Part shown: in pieces, positions 47,309 through 57,267 of the stretch
Layout: each line of letters opens with the position of its first letter
Position numbering within the stretch: position 1 is the first letter of the stretch
NCBI GenBank assembly: GCA_003008705.1
Contig: PDUO01000001.1
Coordinates: 1,419,694 to 1,483,693, forward strand
DNA length: 64,000 nucleotides
Direction: 5' to 3'
Source: Pezicula radicicola
Taxonomy: Eukaryota; Ascomycota; Leotiomycetes; Helotiales; Dermateaceae
Program-made: the position numbers and the translations under genes
Notes under the pieces: model-generated
The model's input: only the letters and a program-made list of their open reading frames with translations
Database searches by the model: none
What the model was told of the DNA's origin: nothing

Positions 47309-48539
47309 ATGGCTTCAACCACACGTACCTTTGCCCGCGCGGCCGTCAAGTCAACACCTGCCACTTCCGCCTTCAAGACCAGCTCAAGAAACAGCGCTTT
47401 CACCCTCCCACGCCAATCTTTCCGCCAGCAGTCTCGACGAACCTACTCATCGCAGCCCACTAAGTCGTCATCATCTGGTCTCTTCATTGGTGCTGGTGTT
47501 CTTGCTCTTGCAGGAGGTGCTGGCTATTACTTCTACAGCGCTGGTAACGGATCCCTCCTCTCGGGCTCTGGAAGCAAGGGTGTCTTCACCCCCAAGCAAG
47601 AGGATTACCAGAAAGTCTACAACGAGATTGCTTCCAAACTCGAGGAGCAGGATGACTACGACGATGGAAGCTTTGGCCCAGTTTTAGTGAGATTGGCGTG
47701 GCACGCAAGTGGTACCTACGACAAGGAGACGGGAACTGGAGGGTCCAACGGTGCCACCATGAGATTCGCTCCTGAGGGAGACCACGGCGCAAACGCCGGT
47801 CTCAAGGCCGCCAGAGATTTCCTCGAGCCAATTAAGCGTATGTGGCCACCTCGCGGTTGAGACAGAATATATGCTGATATTTTTCGTATTTGCAGAGAAA
47901 TTCCCATGGATCACCTACTCTGATCTCTGGATCCTCGGAGGTGTCGCTGCTATCCAGGAGATGCAGGGTCCAACTATCCCATACAGACCCGGCCGAGAGG
48001 ACAAGGACTTTTCTGCCTGCACACCCGACGGACGTCTCCCAGATGCTTCCAAGGAACAGAAGCATCTGCGCGCTATCTTCAATCGTATGGGCTTCAACGA
48101 CCAGGAGATTGTCGCTCTGTCCGGTGCTCACGCCCTTGGTCGTTGCCACACCGACCGCTCTGGTTTCACCGGACCATGGACCTTCTCCCCAACTGTTGTT
48201 ACCAACGATTACTACAAACTCCTTCTGAACGAGAAGTGGCAATGGAAGAAGTGGGACGGTCCAAAGCAGGCAAGTCATTTACGCACCCTGTCGGTTGGGA
48301 AACTGGGCTAACAGTCTCAATAGCTGGAAGACAAGACCACCAAGTCCTTGATGATGTTGCCTACTGATATGGCCCTTGTTGCCGATAAGTCCTTCAAGGG
48401 ATACGTTGAGAAGTACGCCAAGGATGAGCAGCTCTGGTTCAAGGACTTCAGCGCCGTCATCGTCAAGCTCTTCGAGCTCGGTGTTCCATTCGAGGAGACC
48501 GCTCAAGCGCCAATGATCCTCAAGCCAACTACCGCATAA
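47309..48539 (+). CDS. CCP1: Cytochrome c peroxidase, mitochondrial
   Basis: Three exons: 47309-47837, 47896-48269, 48324-48539, giving 372 aa. An N-terminal basic presequence is followed by a hydrophobic segment ([18 protein letters not shown]) typical of intermembrane-space sorting. The haem peroxidase domain has the distal-site [31 protein letters not shown], the proximal His in [11 protein letters not shown], then [16 protein letters not shown] and MLPTDMAL. It reduces H2O2 with electrons from cytochrome c. The second intron has the donor CAG/GCAAGT, a consensus GC-AG intron with the branch CTAAC, and splicing restores [17 protein letters not shown]. Confidence 0.96.
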
Positions 48540-49505
48540 ATGGAGAGTCGGTTCGAGCGGAGACAAATGATAGACCCTGATACCCGTAGACGCTTAGAAG
48601 GACAGAGGAGCTGGATAGATGGGAAGGGACGCCTAGATTCTTGGGTTAGAAGGTAGGACTTTTGCTTGCTGCTTGCCTTTTTGCGTCGCGTCGGGGATTC
48701 TGGCTGGGAGTTCTGCTAGTCATCTTCCTTGACATCTGGCACTTCTGCCACGATTTCCTTGCCTGTATCATAGATAGTGACTCAAAAATGTCAAAATACT
48801 CACGTAACCACTCCCGTCTTGTCCTCGCTTGACAGAAGTAGGAAGAGTGAAAAAGAGCATGAGAAGAGAAGGGGGGCGAGACGACGTTCAAATAAAGCCC
48901 AGTTCACCGATGCACAGTCCTTGGTATTTAAACCAACCCAATTCCAATTAGATATAAGGGCTAAGACCCCCGAATTTCTCTTTCGGGCTGTCAATATCCT
49001 GGGGTAGATGTAGGCTAGACCAGGTACCCCGCAGTAGGTGCTATCCAAGCCATCCACCCAAAACCTTTCTTTAGCATCTGTGTGCATACATCCGCAAGGG
49101 TTGTCTGTCTCGTCTCGAGTCTCGAATCTCGGCTCTTTTTCTCCTGACGTCTCACTTTTTCTACTGTATGCGACTGCATGCAACTGTGTGTATGCAAGTG
49201 TGTGACACTGACACATTTCTTCTCTTACTCCGTGTGTTCGACTTGGAGATCGCTTTTTTTTTTTTTCCTTCTTCTTTATTGTCCTCATCTCATCCCATCT
49301 CATCCCATCTCATCCCATCTCATCTCTTTCTCTCCAAGATTTTACGTGTGGTGGTTTTATTTAATACGTTAGTTGTTATTTTGGATTGATTGATTAATTG
49401 ATTGAGAGGGTCACGTTGGCTAGGGTCTTGGTATTAGTATCTTAGGTACCATTCCCGAGGTAATACCTACGTCGCACCACAGGGGATTAGAGAATTGGTA
49501 CCTCT
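48540..49505. other. Intergenic region with CATCTCATCC repeat
   Basis: This is terminator space for the peroxidase followed by low-complexity sequence, including T-runs near 49254-49266 and a tandem repeat at 49285-49326. A 167-codon minus-strand frame here is Lys/Arg-rich at one end and shows no domain. Confidence 0.5.
49285..49326 (+). repeat. Tandem repeat of CATCTCATCC
   Basis: About four copies of a 10-nt unit lie head to tail. The same CATCT word is repeated at about 1575-1598. Simple minisatellite. Confidence 0.85.
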
Positions 49506-49797
49506 ATGAACATGTCATCAACTTCACCACCGAATCCTACTATTCCTCTTCGTTCTTCTTCTACTAGACATAGTACTAGTAGATTAACGATGCATCAGAT
49601 GGAGAGGAATGTGATGAATGTTAAGGAGGGGAAGAGTGGTGAGGGAACTCAGGGGAGGGGTAATGAGGGGAGTGGTGGGGGGAAGATGCCGCTTTCGAGT
49701 TCGAGACCTACTTCTGCTTTACCTATTTTGGGGGTTTTTGATGTGTTGGAGGGGGTTGTAGGGAGTACTGGTGGTGTTGGTGGGGGAATGAGGAATG
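49506..49797 (+). CDS. Possible N-terminal exon of the decarboxylase-family gene
   Basis: A frame starting MNMSSTSPPNPTIPLRSSS is Ser/Thr/Gly-rich and disordered in character. If it ends at the GTTAGT donor (49798) and joins the CAG acceptor at 50071, frame is kept into the conserved domain at 50113 (bridging residues KPKQAITSLSENN). This could be a real first exon or a chance frame in the leader. A G-rich stretch at about 49625-49690 lies inside it. Confidence 0.35.
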
Positions 49798-50112
49798 GTT
49801 AGTTGTGTGCTTTTTCTTTGTGTTTTTGTTTCGTTTTGGTGTTTGAATTTTTTTGGGGATTTCTTTTCAAGGAAAAGGGTATGGGAAGGGAGGAAGGACG
49901 AAAGAGGGATCTTGCACGTGTGTTGTTTTGGTTATCCGATTTCATTTCATCTTCGTCCTTATTTCATCACCACTCGTATCCTCCTCTCATTTTCCTTCTA
50001 ATCATCATTAACTACCTTACATAAGAAGAGAAAAGAAAACACTAACGCTTTAAATGTACCAAAAATAACAGAGAAACCAAAACAAGCAATCACATCTCTG
50101 AGTGAGAATAAT

Positions 50113-50793
50113 ATGGATTCAGCTCCTCATCGGGTATTGTATGCTAAGGGTTTGGAGATGAGGAAGAAGGTTGTTGGGGAGGATTATGTGGAGAAAGCTT
50201 TGGAGAATGGGAGTAGTGATTTTATGAGACCTTTGCAGCAGTATGCTACGGTATGTTTGTCTCTCTTTCCTCTCGGCCTATTTCTTTCCTTTCTTATTTT
50301 GAGATTCATTGTATACGCACATCTCTCTCTTCCTGTGTCCTTGTTTCTGGGAGGATTAGGAATTGGTTCTATTTTGGTTGTTAATGGGAGGCTGATGGAA
50401 GACTGACTTTTACTTTTTATCATAAAATAGGAAGCAGCATGGGGAACCATCTGGACTCGACCTGGTTTAGAACTGAAGACCAGAAGTCTACTTAATTTGG
50501 TTATGCTTACTGCGTTGGGGAAGTGGATTGAACTTGGTACACATGTTAGGGGTGCTGTCAGGAATGGGTGTAGTGAGTTGGAGATTAGGGAGGCGCTTTT
50601 ACAGGCTACGTATGTCTCTTTGTCTTTCCCTTCCTTTTATTGTCTTCTTTTCTTGTTTTTGGTTTTGGGACACTTGAGCTGATTTTTTTATTTTTGGGGG
50701 AACAGGGCTTATTGTGGGATGCCGGCTGGGATGGAAGCTTTTAGGGTTGCCGATAGGGTACTTACTGAGATGAAGGGGAAGGGAGAGTTGTAG
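50113..50793 (+). CDS. Carboxymuconolactone decarboxylase family protein
   Basis: Three exons: 50113-50250, 50431-50609, 50706-50793, giving 134 aa from the ATG at 50113. The CMD fold is recognisable from LYAKGLEMRKKVVGEDYV and EAAWGTIWTRPGLELKTRSL, then LTALGKWIELGTHVRGAV and SELEIREALLQATAYCGMPAG. Bacterial relatives decarboxylate 4-carboxymuconolactone in protocatechuate breakdown. Many fungal members have unknown or other roles, including redox-type activity when a CxxC is present, and no such pair is seen here. The sequence may be extended at the N-terminus by the exon at 49506-49797. Introns begin GTATGT and end AG. Confidence 0.85.
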
Positions 50794-51668
50794 GGATGAA
50801 CTGGATCGGATCGGATGGGATTGGAATGCTTTAAATAACTAAAATATTTTTGGAGGGGGGGAGAGGTTATATAGTGGGTAGGATGTGGTATAGTATTTAT
50901 TGGTAATTTATAGGTTGAAATTATGATCTTACGTAGTTTTTGTTTCGAAGATATGTTACTGTAGCTTCGGATTTTAAAGCTGGAGATACTTGAAGATGTG
51001 GTATAGGATGGTATTAACGAAACTCGTATTGCCTTTTTCTCTGGAGGAAGCTACTAGAATAGCAATTAAGTAGGTAGGTTAGTTAAGTAAGACTCTACAA
51101 TATAGTTAGTTACTTCGTAGTATATGCACCTTACTTGGCCAGAGGAAATATAGTATCCATATGTAGACAATCCTCTTTAATATTAAGTAGTAAAGACAAT
51201 GATTAAGCCTCGAAACATGTATCCCTACAAGGACTATAGCACAAAATTTGACTAAGTCGCATAGGTAAACAGATTACAAATCCTATAAACAGAAGGACGC
51301 ATTTACTGTTTAAAGGTGTCGTTGGCTTTTATGACGTCTAGGACATGCTGCTAATAATCAATTAGGTAAGTGAGAGTCACTTATTCAAAGCTTAACTCTA
51401 TTATTATTATTATTATTTATTACATGTGATATTCTAGAGCTCTACTGCCCTCACCACTTCACTACTTCAATTTCAGGCTTTCAGCTGACAACATTGGATT
51501 CCCCCAAATTAAATCAATTAATCAAAGCACTTACATTTTCCAAATCCAAACAAATTCTCACTCTCATACAAAGTACTCCGTACCCGACCCCAAATAATAT
51601 TTACCTTCTAAACACTTATATGACAGGGAATAGGATCATATATCAATCCAAATACAAACTGTACTGTC
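50794..51668. other. AT-rich intergenic region before the 5S rRNA gene
   Basis: No coding signal is seen. A TTATTATTATTATTATT run lies near 51400-51418. The last 125 bp before the 5S gene are duplicated, in decayed form, near 52186-52302. Confidence 0.5.
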
Positions 51669-51787
51669 ACATACGACCATAGACTGAGGAGAATTGGGCA
51701 TCCCGTCCGCTCTGCCATACACAAGCCTCAGATCGGTAGATTAGTAGTTGGGTGGGTGACCACCAGCGAATACCTACTGTTGTATGT
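51669..51787 (+). rRNA. 5S ribosomal RNA (dispersed copy)
   Basis: The 119-nt sequence begins ACATACGACCATAGACTGAG and contains the internal-promoter region CCCGTCCGCTCTGCC. It then has GTAGTTGGGTGGGTGACC with ACCAGCGAATACC, and ends GTTGTATGT, complementary to the start. It is followed by ATTTTCTTTT, suitable as a Pol III terminator. Dispersed single 5S genes are known in filamentous ascomycetes. The stem ends pair perfectly, so this copy looks intact. Confidence 0.93.
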
Positions 51788-52825
51788 ATTTTCTTTTGCA
51801 TTTATTACTTGTAGTGATATCTGTTTATTTTGTTTTTGTTAGTTGTTTGTTCGGGATCTTTTTGGGTGGCGTTAAATTTAAGCGAGGGGAAAGGTTTTGA
51901 GCGAACAGGCTCTATAGATGTAGTCGCGCTAATAGCAGAAATTTGCTATATATTTGTAGGATATAACTGTATAGATTTGAACTTTTAAAGTTGTTAAGAA
52001 CTTTGATGATGTGTCTCTACTACTATTGTATACACCTTTTAGAGGCTCTGTTTGGTACGGGCACCATTTGTTTACTAGCTACCCTATATTTCTTATTATA
52101 AAGTTCTAGCAATTTTTTTCTTTATTTTAAATTAAGTTAAACTATTAACACTATTAACAAACTATACTCCTCCCCTCTTCTGATACCAAATAAATTTCAC
52201 TCTTATACTCTGTACCCAGCCCCAAATAATTCTTACCTTCCAAACGCCTATACAGCAGGAAACAGGGATTACGTATAAACCCAAATACAAAAAGAATCTG
52301 TTACATAAGACTATACACTAAGGGAAATTCGGACTATCTCAATGATCTCAGCTGACTCGAGCATCATATATCCCAAGCGTACTACTAACCAAGGCTGGAT
52401 TCATAGAAATATATGGGAATAAACTAAACCTTTGCATGATTTTTCTCGGTCTGAACTCTTGGATTAGTAGGAAGTATTTCCAGTCCCTCGATGTAGGAAT
52501 AAGGCCGGGAGATCTCATGATTCGTAAAGGTCAATTATTATAAGATCCATGATTCTGTCTTGCCTTCAACCGCTATATCTGCTTCCGTTATGATGGAAAT
52601 CTAGATAGCACCGCGTGGAAAATGGTATTGAAGGCAGAAGGAATTCAAAGAGCAGTTGTACTTTTGTAGTTGACGCTAGTGTAGATGTTCCTCTCCAAAA
52701 CGTCTCCTAAAGCTCACTTCATTTCTTTGTGTTTTCCCCCTCTGAAGATTGTTTATAACCTCAATCTTGTAAGTTATTTCTAATTATGTCCTATGCGCAC
52801 AACTCTCAAACAGATCCCGTAGACC
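51788..52825. other. AT-rich region with decayed 5S duplicate
   Basis: Other than the 5S relic, this kilobase shows no gene. A few T-rich runs and no recognisable transposon are present. Confidence 0.5.
52303..52420 (+). pseudogene. Decayed 5S rRNA duplicate
   Basis: The start ACATAAGACTATACACTAAG matches the 5S gene at 51669 with mostly transition-type differences for about 48 nt, then similarity fades. The 115-125 bp upstream also match the 5' flank of the intact gene (ACCCAGCCCCAAATAATTC against ACCCGACCCCAAATAATAT). The duplication therefore included flanking DNA. The end coordinate is approximate. Confidence 0.65.
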
Positions 52826-54174
52826 CTAATCATCCGTCTCCATCCAGAGCATCTCCTGATATGTTTTTGTGTGATGATAAGCTATATACTCACACGAGCA
52901 GTTATACTGGATTGTCTCGTGGCAAAAAAACAGATCTAGTCTCATGTTGCTTTGCGTTTGACTACCAGAATACAAGTTGGATGTGTGACAAATTCCGCAA
53001 TCATTCGGTACTGGGATGTCCGAATAGATGAATACCGTCCCTTCGACTACCTCGATATCGATACCCCTAGCTTGACAAAACATGGAAGCTAGATCCGCCA
53101 TAGTCGTGAGCAAAGGGACGGATACTTTAGGAGAATTATAGTTTTCGGCCGTCAAAGTTACTTGAACTCTCTGGGCTTCCCTGTCTCTGTCATATTCCTG
53201 CTTGCGCTGAAGAAAGTCGAGCTTTCGCTGGAGAGTTATGACTGGTTTGTATTGCAGATCGGGCTTCGTCCATTTTAGCACCCTAGGTAGACTCATGCAG
53301 AGATGTACGAATGTTTGGTCCAAAACAAGTCTGAGATCCCCCAGAGAAAATTGTAATTATACTCAACTTCCAAATCTGGGAATACCTCCCAAACTACAGA
53401 ATGAGGTTCTTGTCCAGGGTCGTCTGGATACGTTGAATATTCTCTACTTTCGGTCACGTCCGAGTAATCCAGAAATACAAGATTGGCACAATCGTCGTCG
53501 TTGTGTTGTGAAGCAATTAATGTAAGACTCCGCTCGTTGCCCAAGTAGCTCAAGACGTGGTCAATCCATCGCTCAAGCGGTGCGTCAACAGGGTACTCCC
53601 CTTTGTACATTGCAAGATTTTGGACCTTCTTGACATCTTCACTGAGATAATCTGGGAAGAAATTGAAAACGACTTCTTCGATTCCATCGTCTTCATCAAT
53701 ATCAAGGGTGTGTCCCCAGTCCAAGTACAAGATATCAAGTTCAAGGTTGAACCAGGTGGAAGGGAACGTGTACTGAGCTCCAAATGACTTCGTGTATATC
53801 TTCCCCGCCACTAGATATGACTCCCTGCATATGAGGAATATCGGGGGTATACTTTGCGTTCTAAATCTCCAAAGGGGATTTGGCCCTTGGCCAAGTCGAG
53901 CCTCTTCCGACTGATGATCCAGATCGAAGAAGCCCATACTTTCAGGGCCATCGATATATGTCTCCGACCATGCCCGTGAGCATGCGTGATCACTATCTAC
54001 GACCATTTCAAGGTATACAACCCGAGTAAATGCTGCTGCTTGCCAAATCATTTGTCGGATCTCGCAGGGTAGAGAGCAGAATCGAGCAAACGACGTTGCT
54101 GCCATTGGCAGAGCTTCAGGAGACCGGCTCGTGGACGTTTCTTCCAGAAGGAAGGTCAATCGTGGTATGGACAT
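52826..54174 (-). pseudogene. 2EXR (F-box-like) domain protein, frame interrupted
   Basis: The first frame, complement(53293..54174), encodes 293 aa with the 2EXR-type start FARFCSLPCEIRQMIW. It continues PPIFLICRESYLVAGKIYTKSF and FNLELDILYLDWGHTL, the usual middle of these fungal proteins. It stops at 53293. A second frame, complement(52826..53323), overlaps it and continues in matching style (LRLVLDQTFVHLCMSL, then a charged helix and NLYSG). Joining needs a one-base shift near the GGGGG run at about 53335. Alternatively, a weak 44-nt intron with donor GTTTTG would keep a frame. I favour a frameshifted gene but cannot exclude splicing. The function of 2EXR proteins is unknown; they are abundant near HET genes. 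Confidence 0.6.
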
Positions 54175-54231
54175 GGTGATGATGTACTTGACGAAGGGGT
54201 GTAAAGCGTTTCGAAAGCGAGTGGTTGACCA

Positions 54232-55212
54232 ATGGCAGATTCAATACTGGACTGTGAATTAGAGAAAGTTTGGAAGGTCGTGGAGAATGGCCCCGGCGAA
54301 GTAATGCGAGAAGATATGAATGATACTGTAAATCCTGATCTGTGTAGGCTTTGTCGGCTGTTCTTTGACTCGGTATGTTATAATCTCTCGTTGTTTGTAG
54401 TGGGACACCTCGTCGTCAGGATCTCTACCTTAGAGATAAGAACCACTAATTTGAACATCAAATAGTGGACAGAGATCTGCAAATGGAAAGGGGAGAAGGA
54501 CAGTGATGGTACTTGGAAGAACACGGGAAATCTTAGGACCCTACATTGGACTACACTTATCCATCTCAAGTCCTCGGCTTCCCAAGGGTGTAAGTTGTGT
54601 GCACTTTTCGTTAGCTTTGCAAGGCATAAGGAGAGAAGCTTAGAATTGTTCAGAGATCCAACTGAAGGCCATTTGGAATATTTGTTTCTGGATCTAGTCT
54701 CAAAGTTCAGAGGAGGCTCGCCGGCCACATTGGCCATTACACCGTGGGAATATCGAGGTTTCGACAGGCAGCAATCAGCACAACTCTCAAAGTCCCTCGA
54801 GCGGAAACTCGATTCAAGGCAACAATTCAAGCGTATCATACCACCGATCCTAATTTTTTTAGCTCTTCCACGTCATTGGTTACAGGACTGTCGCAAGAAC
54901 CACTATGTTTACCGCCAGGGCCTCAGCAGATTGAAGACTCCAACAAGATTGATCGAGATTCGCGAAGAGACATTGCGTCTCTACAACTCTGCAGAGCAGC
55001 ATGATTGCCCAGTTTATGCTACATTGAGTTACTGCTGGAGTAGTCTAGCTTTTACACGACTTTTGAAAAGCAATCTCGGACTCTTTTTCGACGAGGGGGG
55101 TTCATCTTGCGAATCAAATCAATACATTGCTTTTCATCTGCCTCGCGTTCCTTGTGCTTTTTCTCGATCTATTGCTTTGAAGTGCACGAATTTCACTTTC
55201 GCCGACCTTTGA
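54232..55212 (+). CDS. HET-domain protein, truncated inside the domain
   Basis: Two exons, 54232-54372 and 54466-55212, give 295 aa. The N-terminal region has CRLCRLFF and GCKLCALFV, typical of HET proteins. HWLQDCRKNH and TPTRLIEI follow, and the HET domain then begins with YATLSYCW (about 231-238) and FTRLLKSNL. Normally a LPRTF-type element and the WIDSLCIIQDD block would follow. Here the frame reads LPRVPCAF and then unrelated sequence to a stop, so the second half of the domain is missing. It may be a truncated pseudogene or encode a short product. HET proteins act in heterokaryon incompatibility cell death. Start chosen: ATG before the first Cys motif. Confidence 0.6.
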
Positions 55213-56073
55213 TATAAGTAGTCCTACATTAGAATGTCGATGTGAACGATATCATTTCCCATTTCCATATTTGAGTCTGAACAAATGCTGCTCTAACCTG
55301 AGCTGAGGCCCTGACCCCTGGGAATACCGCTACATCAGCCGGACATGCAGGAGGGGGCCTCTTTTGGCTCCCTCGAGAATCGGTTATATTTTCCGTGGTA
55401 TTTATATACACCATAAACAAATCTTGTGAAATACGTATTATTTTCTAGAACACAGCGACTCGTTTCAATCAATTGAAGTTGTTGATGAAAAGATGGGGGA
55501 AGAGTATGGAGGAGCCAAAGCGAGATCCCTAGGAAGTAAGAAAGGGCCATTTTGGCTCCCTTAAGTCCGCTATTCGCACTTCCGGAAAATCTTAGATTCG
55601 TACGCTAATATCTTAATTAATTAGAGACATTGTAGCGTTATACAATAGCCTAAAAATTAGGCAAAAAAGAGAGTAAAAATAAAGTCTACGATGCAAAAGA
55701 GCGGTAGGGACATCGAATTAAGGGGGATTACCTAATTCAGCTGCCAAGCAGTACCCTTGCTAGTGTGTGCCAGGACTTTTGGTTCAATCCTTCGTAATTT
55801 GATTCTATTAGGATCACGAAGCGAGATGACTAAGCTATATACGGGATTACTTCGTAAAACACAACGATACCAACCTCTGTCATGCATTTGCTGGCCTAAC
55901 GACTGTTGTTTTAGTCACGTGTATTGCTTAGTCATCGCCATAGCATGACGCCACGCCAAACGATCCTAATAAAATCGTGCGGTTTTTACTCCTTCAAATC
56001 ACACGACAACCACAAAAAAATTGTATGCAATCCGACTGACAACAAAGACACTTAGAGGGCCATTCACCTCTAT
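55213..56073. other. Intergenic region within the HET block
   Basis: No gene is recognised. At 55390-55406 lies a 17-nt sequence TTTCCGTGGTATTTATA whose exact inverse occurs at 61163-61179. Confidence 0.5.
55390..55406 (+). repeat. 17-nt inverted repeat, left copy
   Basis: TTTCCGTGGTATTTATA is exactly complementary in reverse to 61163-61179. The flanks beyond the 17 nt match only loosely. It could be the remnant of an element end or a shared AT-rich motif. Confidence 0.45.
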
Positions 56074-57267
56074 ATGTGTCCCATCATGATCTCGCTGCAG
56101 AATATTTTCGAAAAACTTATGTTAACCACTCGAACTGATGCCGGTGCCGAGGCAGAAGCGGAGGTAACTGCATTGCAACTACTTCGCCTTCCATCAGAAA
56201 TAATCCTCTTGATAGCAAACATGCTTCCAAAACCATCTGCTGCCTGTCTTGCCCTTTGTAGCCGCCGTTTGAAACATATACTTGGGCCCGGATTCTGTAG
56301 GTCTTTACAGAGGGAGGCACCTGATGTACTGCTCGCATTTCTGTCATCCTTAGCGAAAGACCTTCCTCAACATTTCGTATGTCAGGAGTGCGCCTGCCTT
56401 CACCGAATGAGTACAATCAAGTGGCCCCGGTCAATTACACGCCACTTGGGCCCTCGTTGTACCTGGTGGAGCCTAGGCTTTTGTCCTCTATTCCTGTCGC
56501 GGTATCGTATATATTTTCCTCACATCCAGTTAGCAATGAAACAGCATTATTGCGGCACTGATATTGGATTTCCTCTCGAGGCTTTTCAACACCTAGAGGT
56601 TCAACATGACCAGAGCCAACAGAGAATCACTCTTTTATCTGTCGACGCCCAGGTTGTCTCCAATGAACTTTTGATGCGGTCTCAGGCATGGATACTGATC
56701 CCTTGGAGCCGACGCGACAAATTTATCGATGAATTGGCTAAGGATAGGCTTTTGTTTGACATCTGTGTGCACACACGAATGGGACCTCTGGAAAAAAACT
56801 TGGTATCGGATCTGGTGAGATCTAGACTTGACCAGCTAGAGGCTCGAGAGAAGTGCCGTACACAGACATTGCAATGTCCTTATTGTTGGATGGATTACAT
56901 GCTGGATGCAATAGATTTTGGAGAGCGAGGATTTGCGGTACTTGTCACAAGATGGGTCGATCTGGGTGGTGGCCTAGACTCTGCAGATGCGAAATGGCAA
57001 AATCATATCACTAGACGCGTGGCTAGAGACGTTCATCGTCCGCACGTTCGAGGGGAAATTCGAGCAGGCTTCGAAGACCAGGCGAAATTGTCAGTGGAAG
57101 AGCTCACTACTGATAACAAACTAAAGCTATTCTCGAGGAGGCAAAACCGGTTAATTTGTCAAGGGTCGGATGGCCTCGTCTGGAAGTGGGATCAGGGCAA
57201 TTGGTGGTATCTGGCCCCATCGGGCCCACCTGAAAGGAGCTTTTGGCAATTTTTGATGGGATCCTAG
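56074..57267 (+). CDS. F-box protein of unknown target
   Basis: A single exon encodes 397 aa. An F-box spans about residues 36-72 (LLRLPSEIILLIANMLPKP, then LALCSRRLKHIL). Two cysteine clusters follow: FVCQECACLH (about 101-110) and LQCPYCWMDYM (about 265-275). These could coordinate zinc. The C-terminus is Trp-rich (WKWDQGNWWYLAP). F-box proteins supply target specificity to SCF ubiquitin ligases, and this fungal Cys-containing type is common but uncharacterised. The frame is intact while its neighbours on both sides are broken. The upstream ATG at 56074 lies a few codons before a second Met (residue 5). Confidence 0.7.
   Translation: MCPIMISLQNIFEKLMLTTRTDAGAEAEAEVTALQLLRLPSEIILLIANMLPKPSAACLALCSRRLKHILGPGFCRSLQREAPDVLLAFLSSLAKDLPQHFVCQECACLHRMSTIKWPRSITRHLGPRCTWWSLGFCPLFLSRYRIYFPHIQLAMKQHYCGTDIGFPLEAFQHLEVQHDQSQQRITLLSVDAQVVSNELLMRSQAWILIPWSRRDKFIDELAKDRLLFDICVHTRMGPLEKNLVSDLVRSRLDQLEAREKCRTQTLQCPYCWMDYMLDAIDFGERGFAVLVTRWVDLGGGLDSADAKWQNHITRRVARDVHRPHVRGEIRAGFEDQAKLSVEELTTDNKLKLFSRRQNRLICQGSDGLVWKWDQGNWWYLAPSGPPERSFWQFLMGS

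Noticed and set aside
48800..49303. 167-codon minus-strand frame after cytochrome c peroxidase.
   Set aside because: One end is encoded by a T-run and a CATCC repeat. The rest has no recognisable motif.
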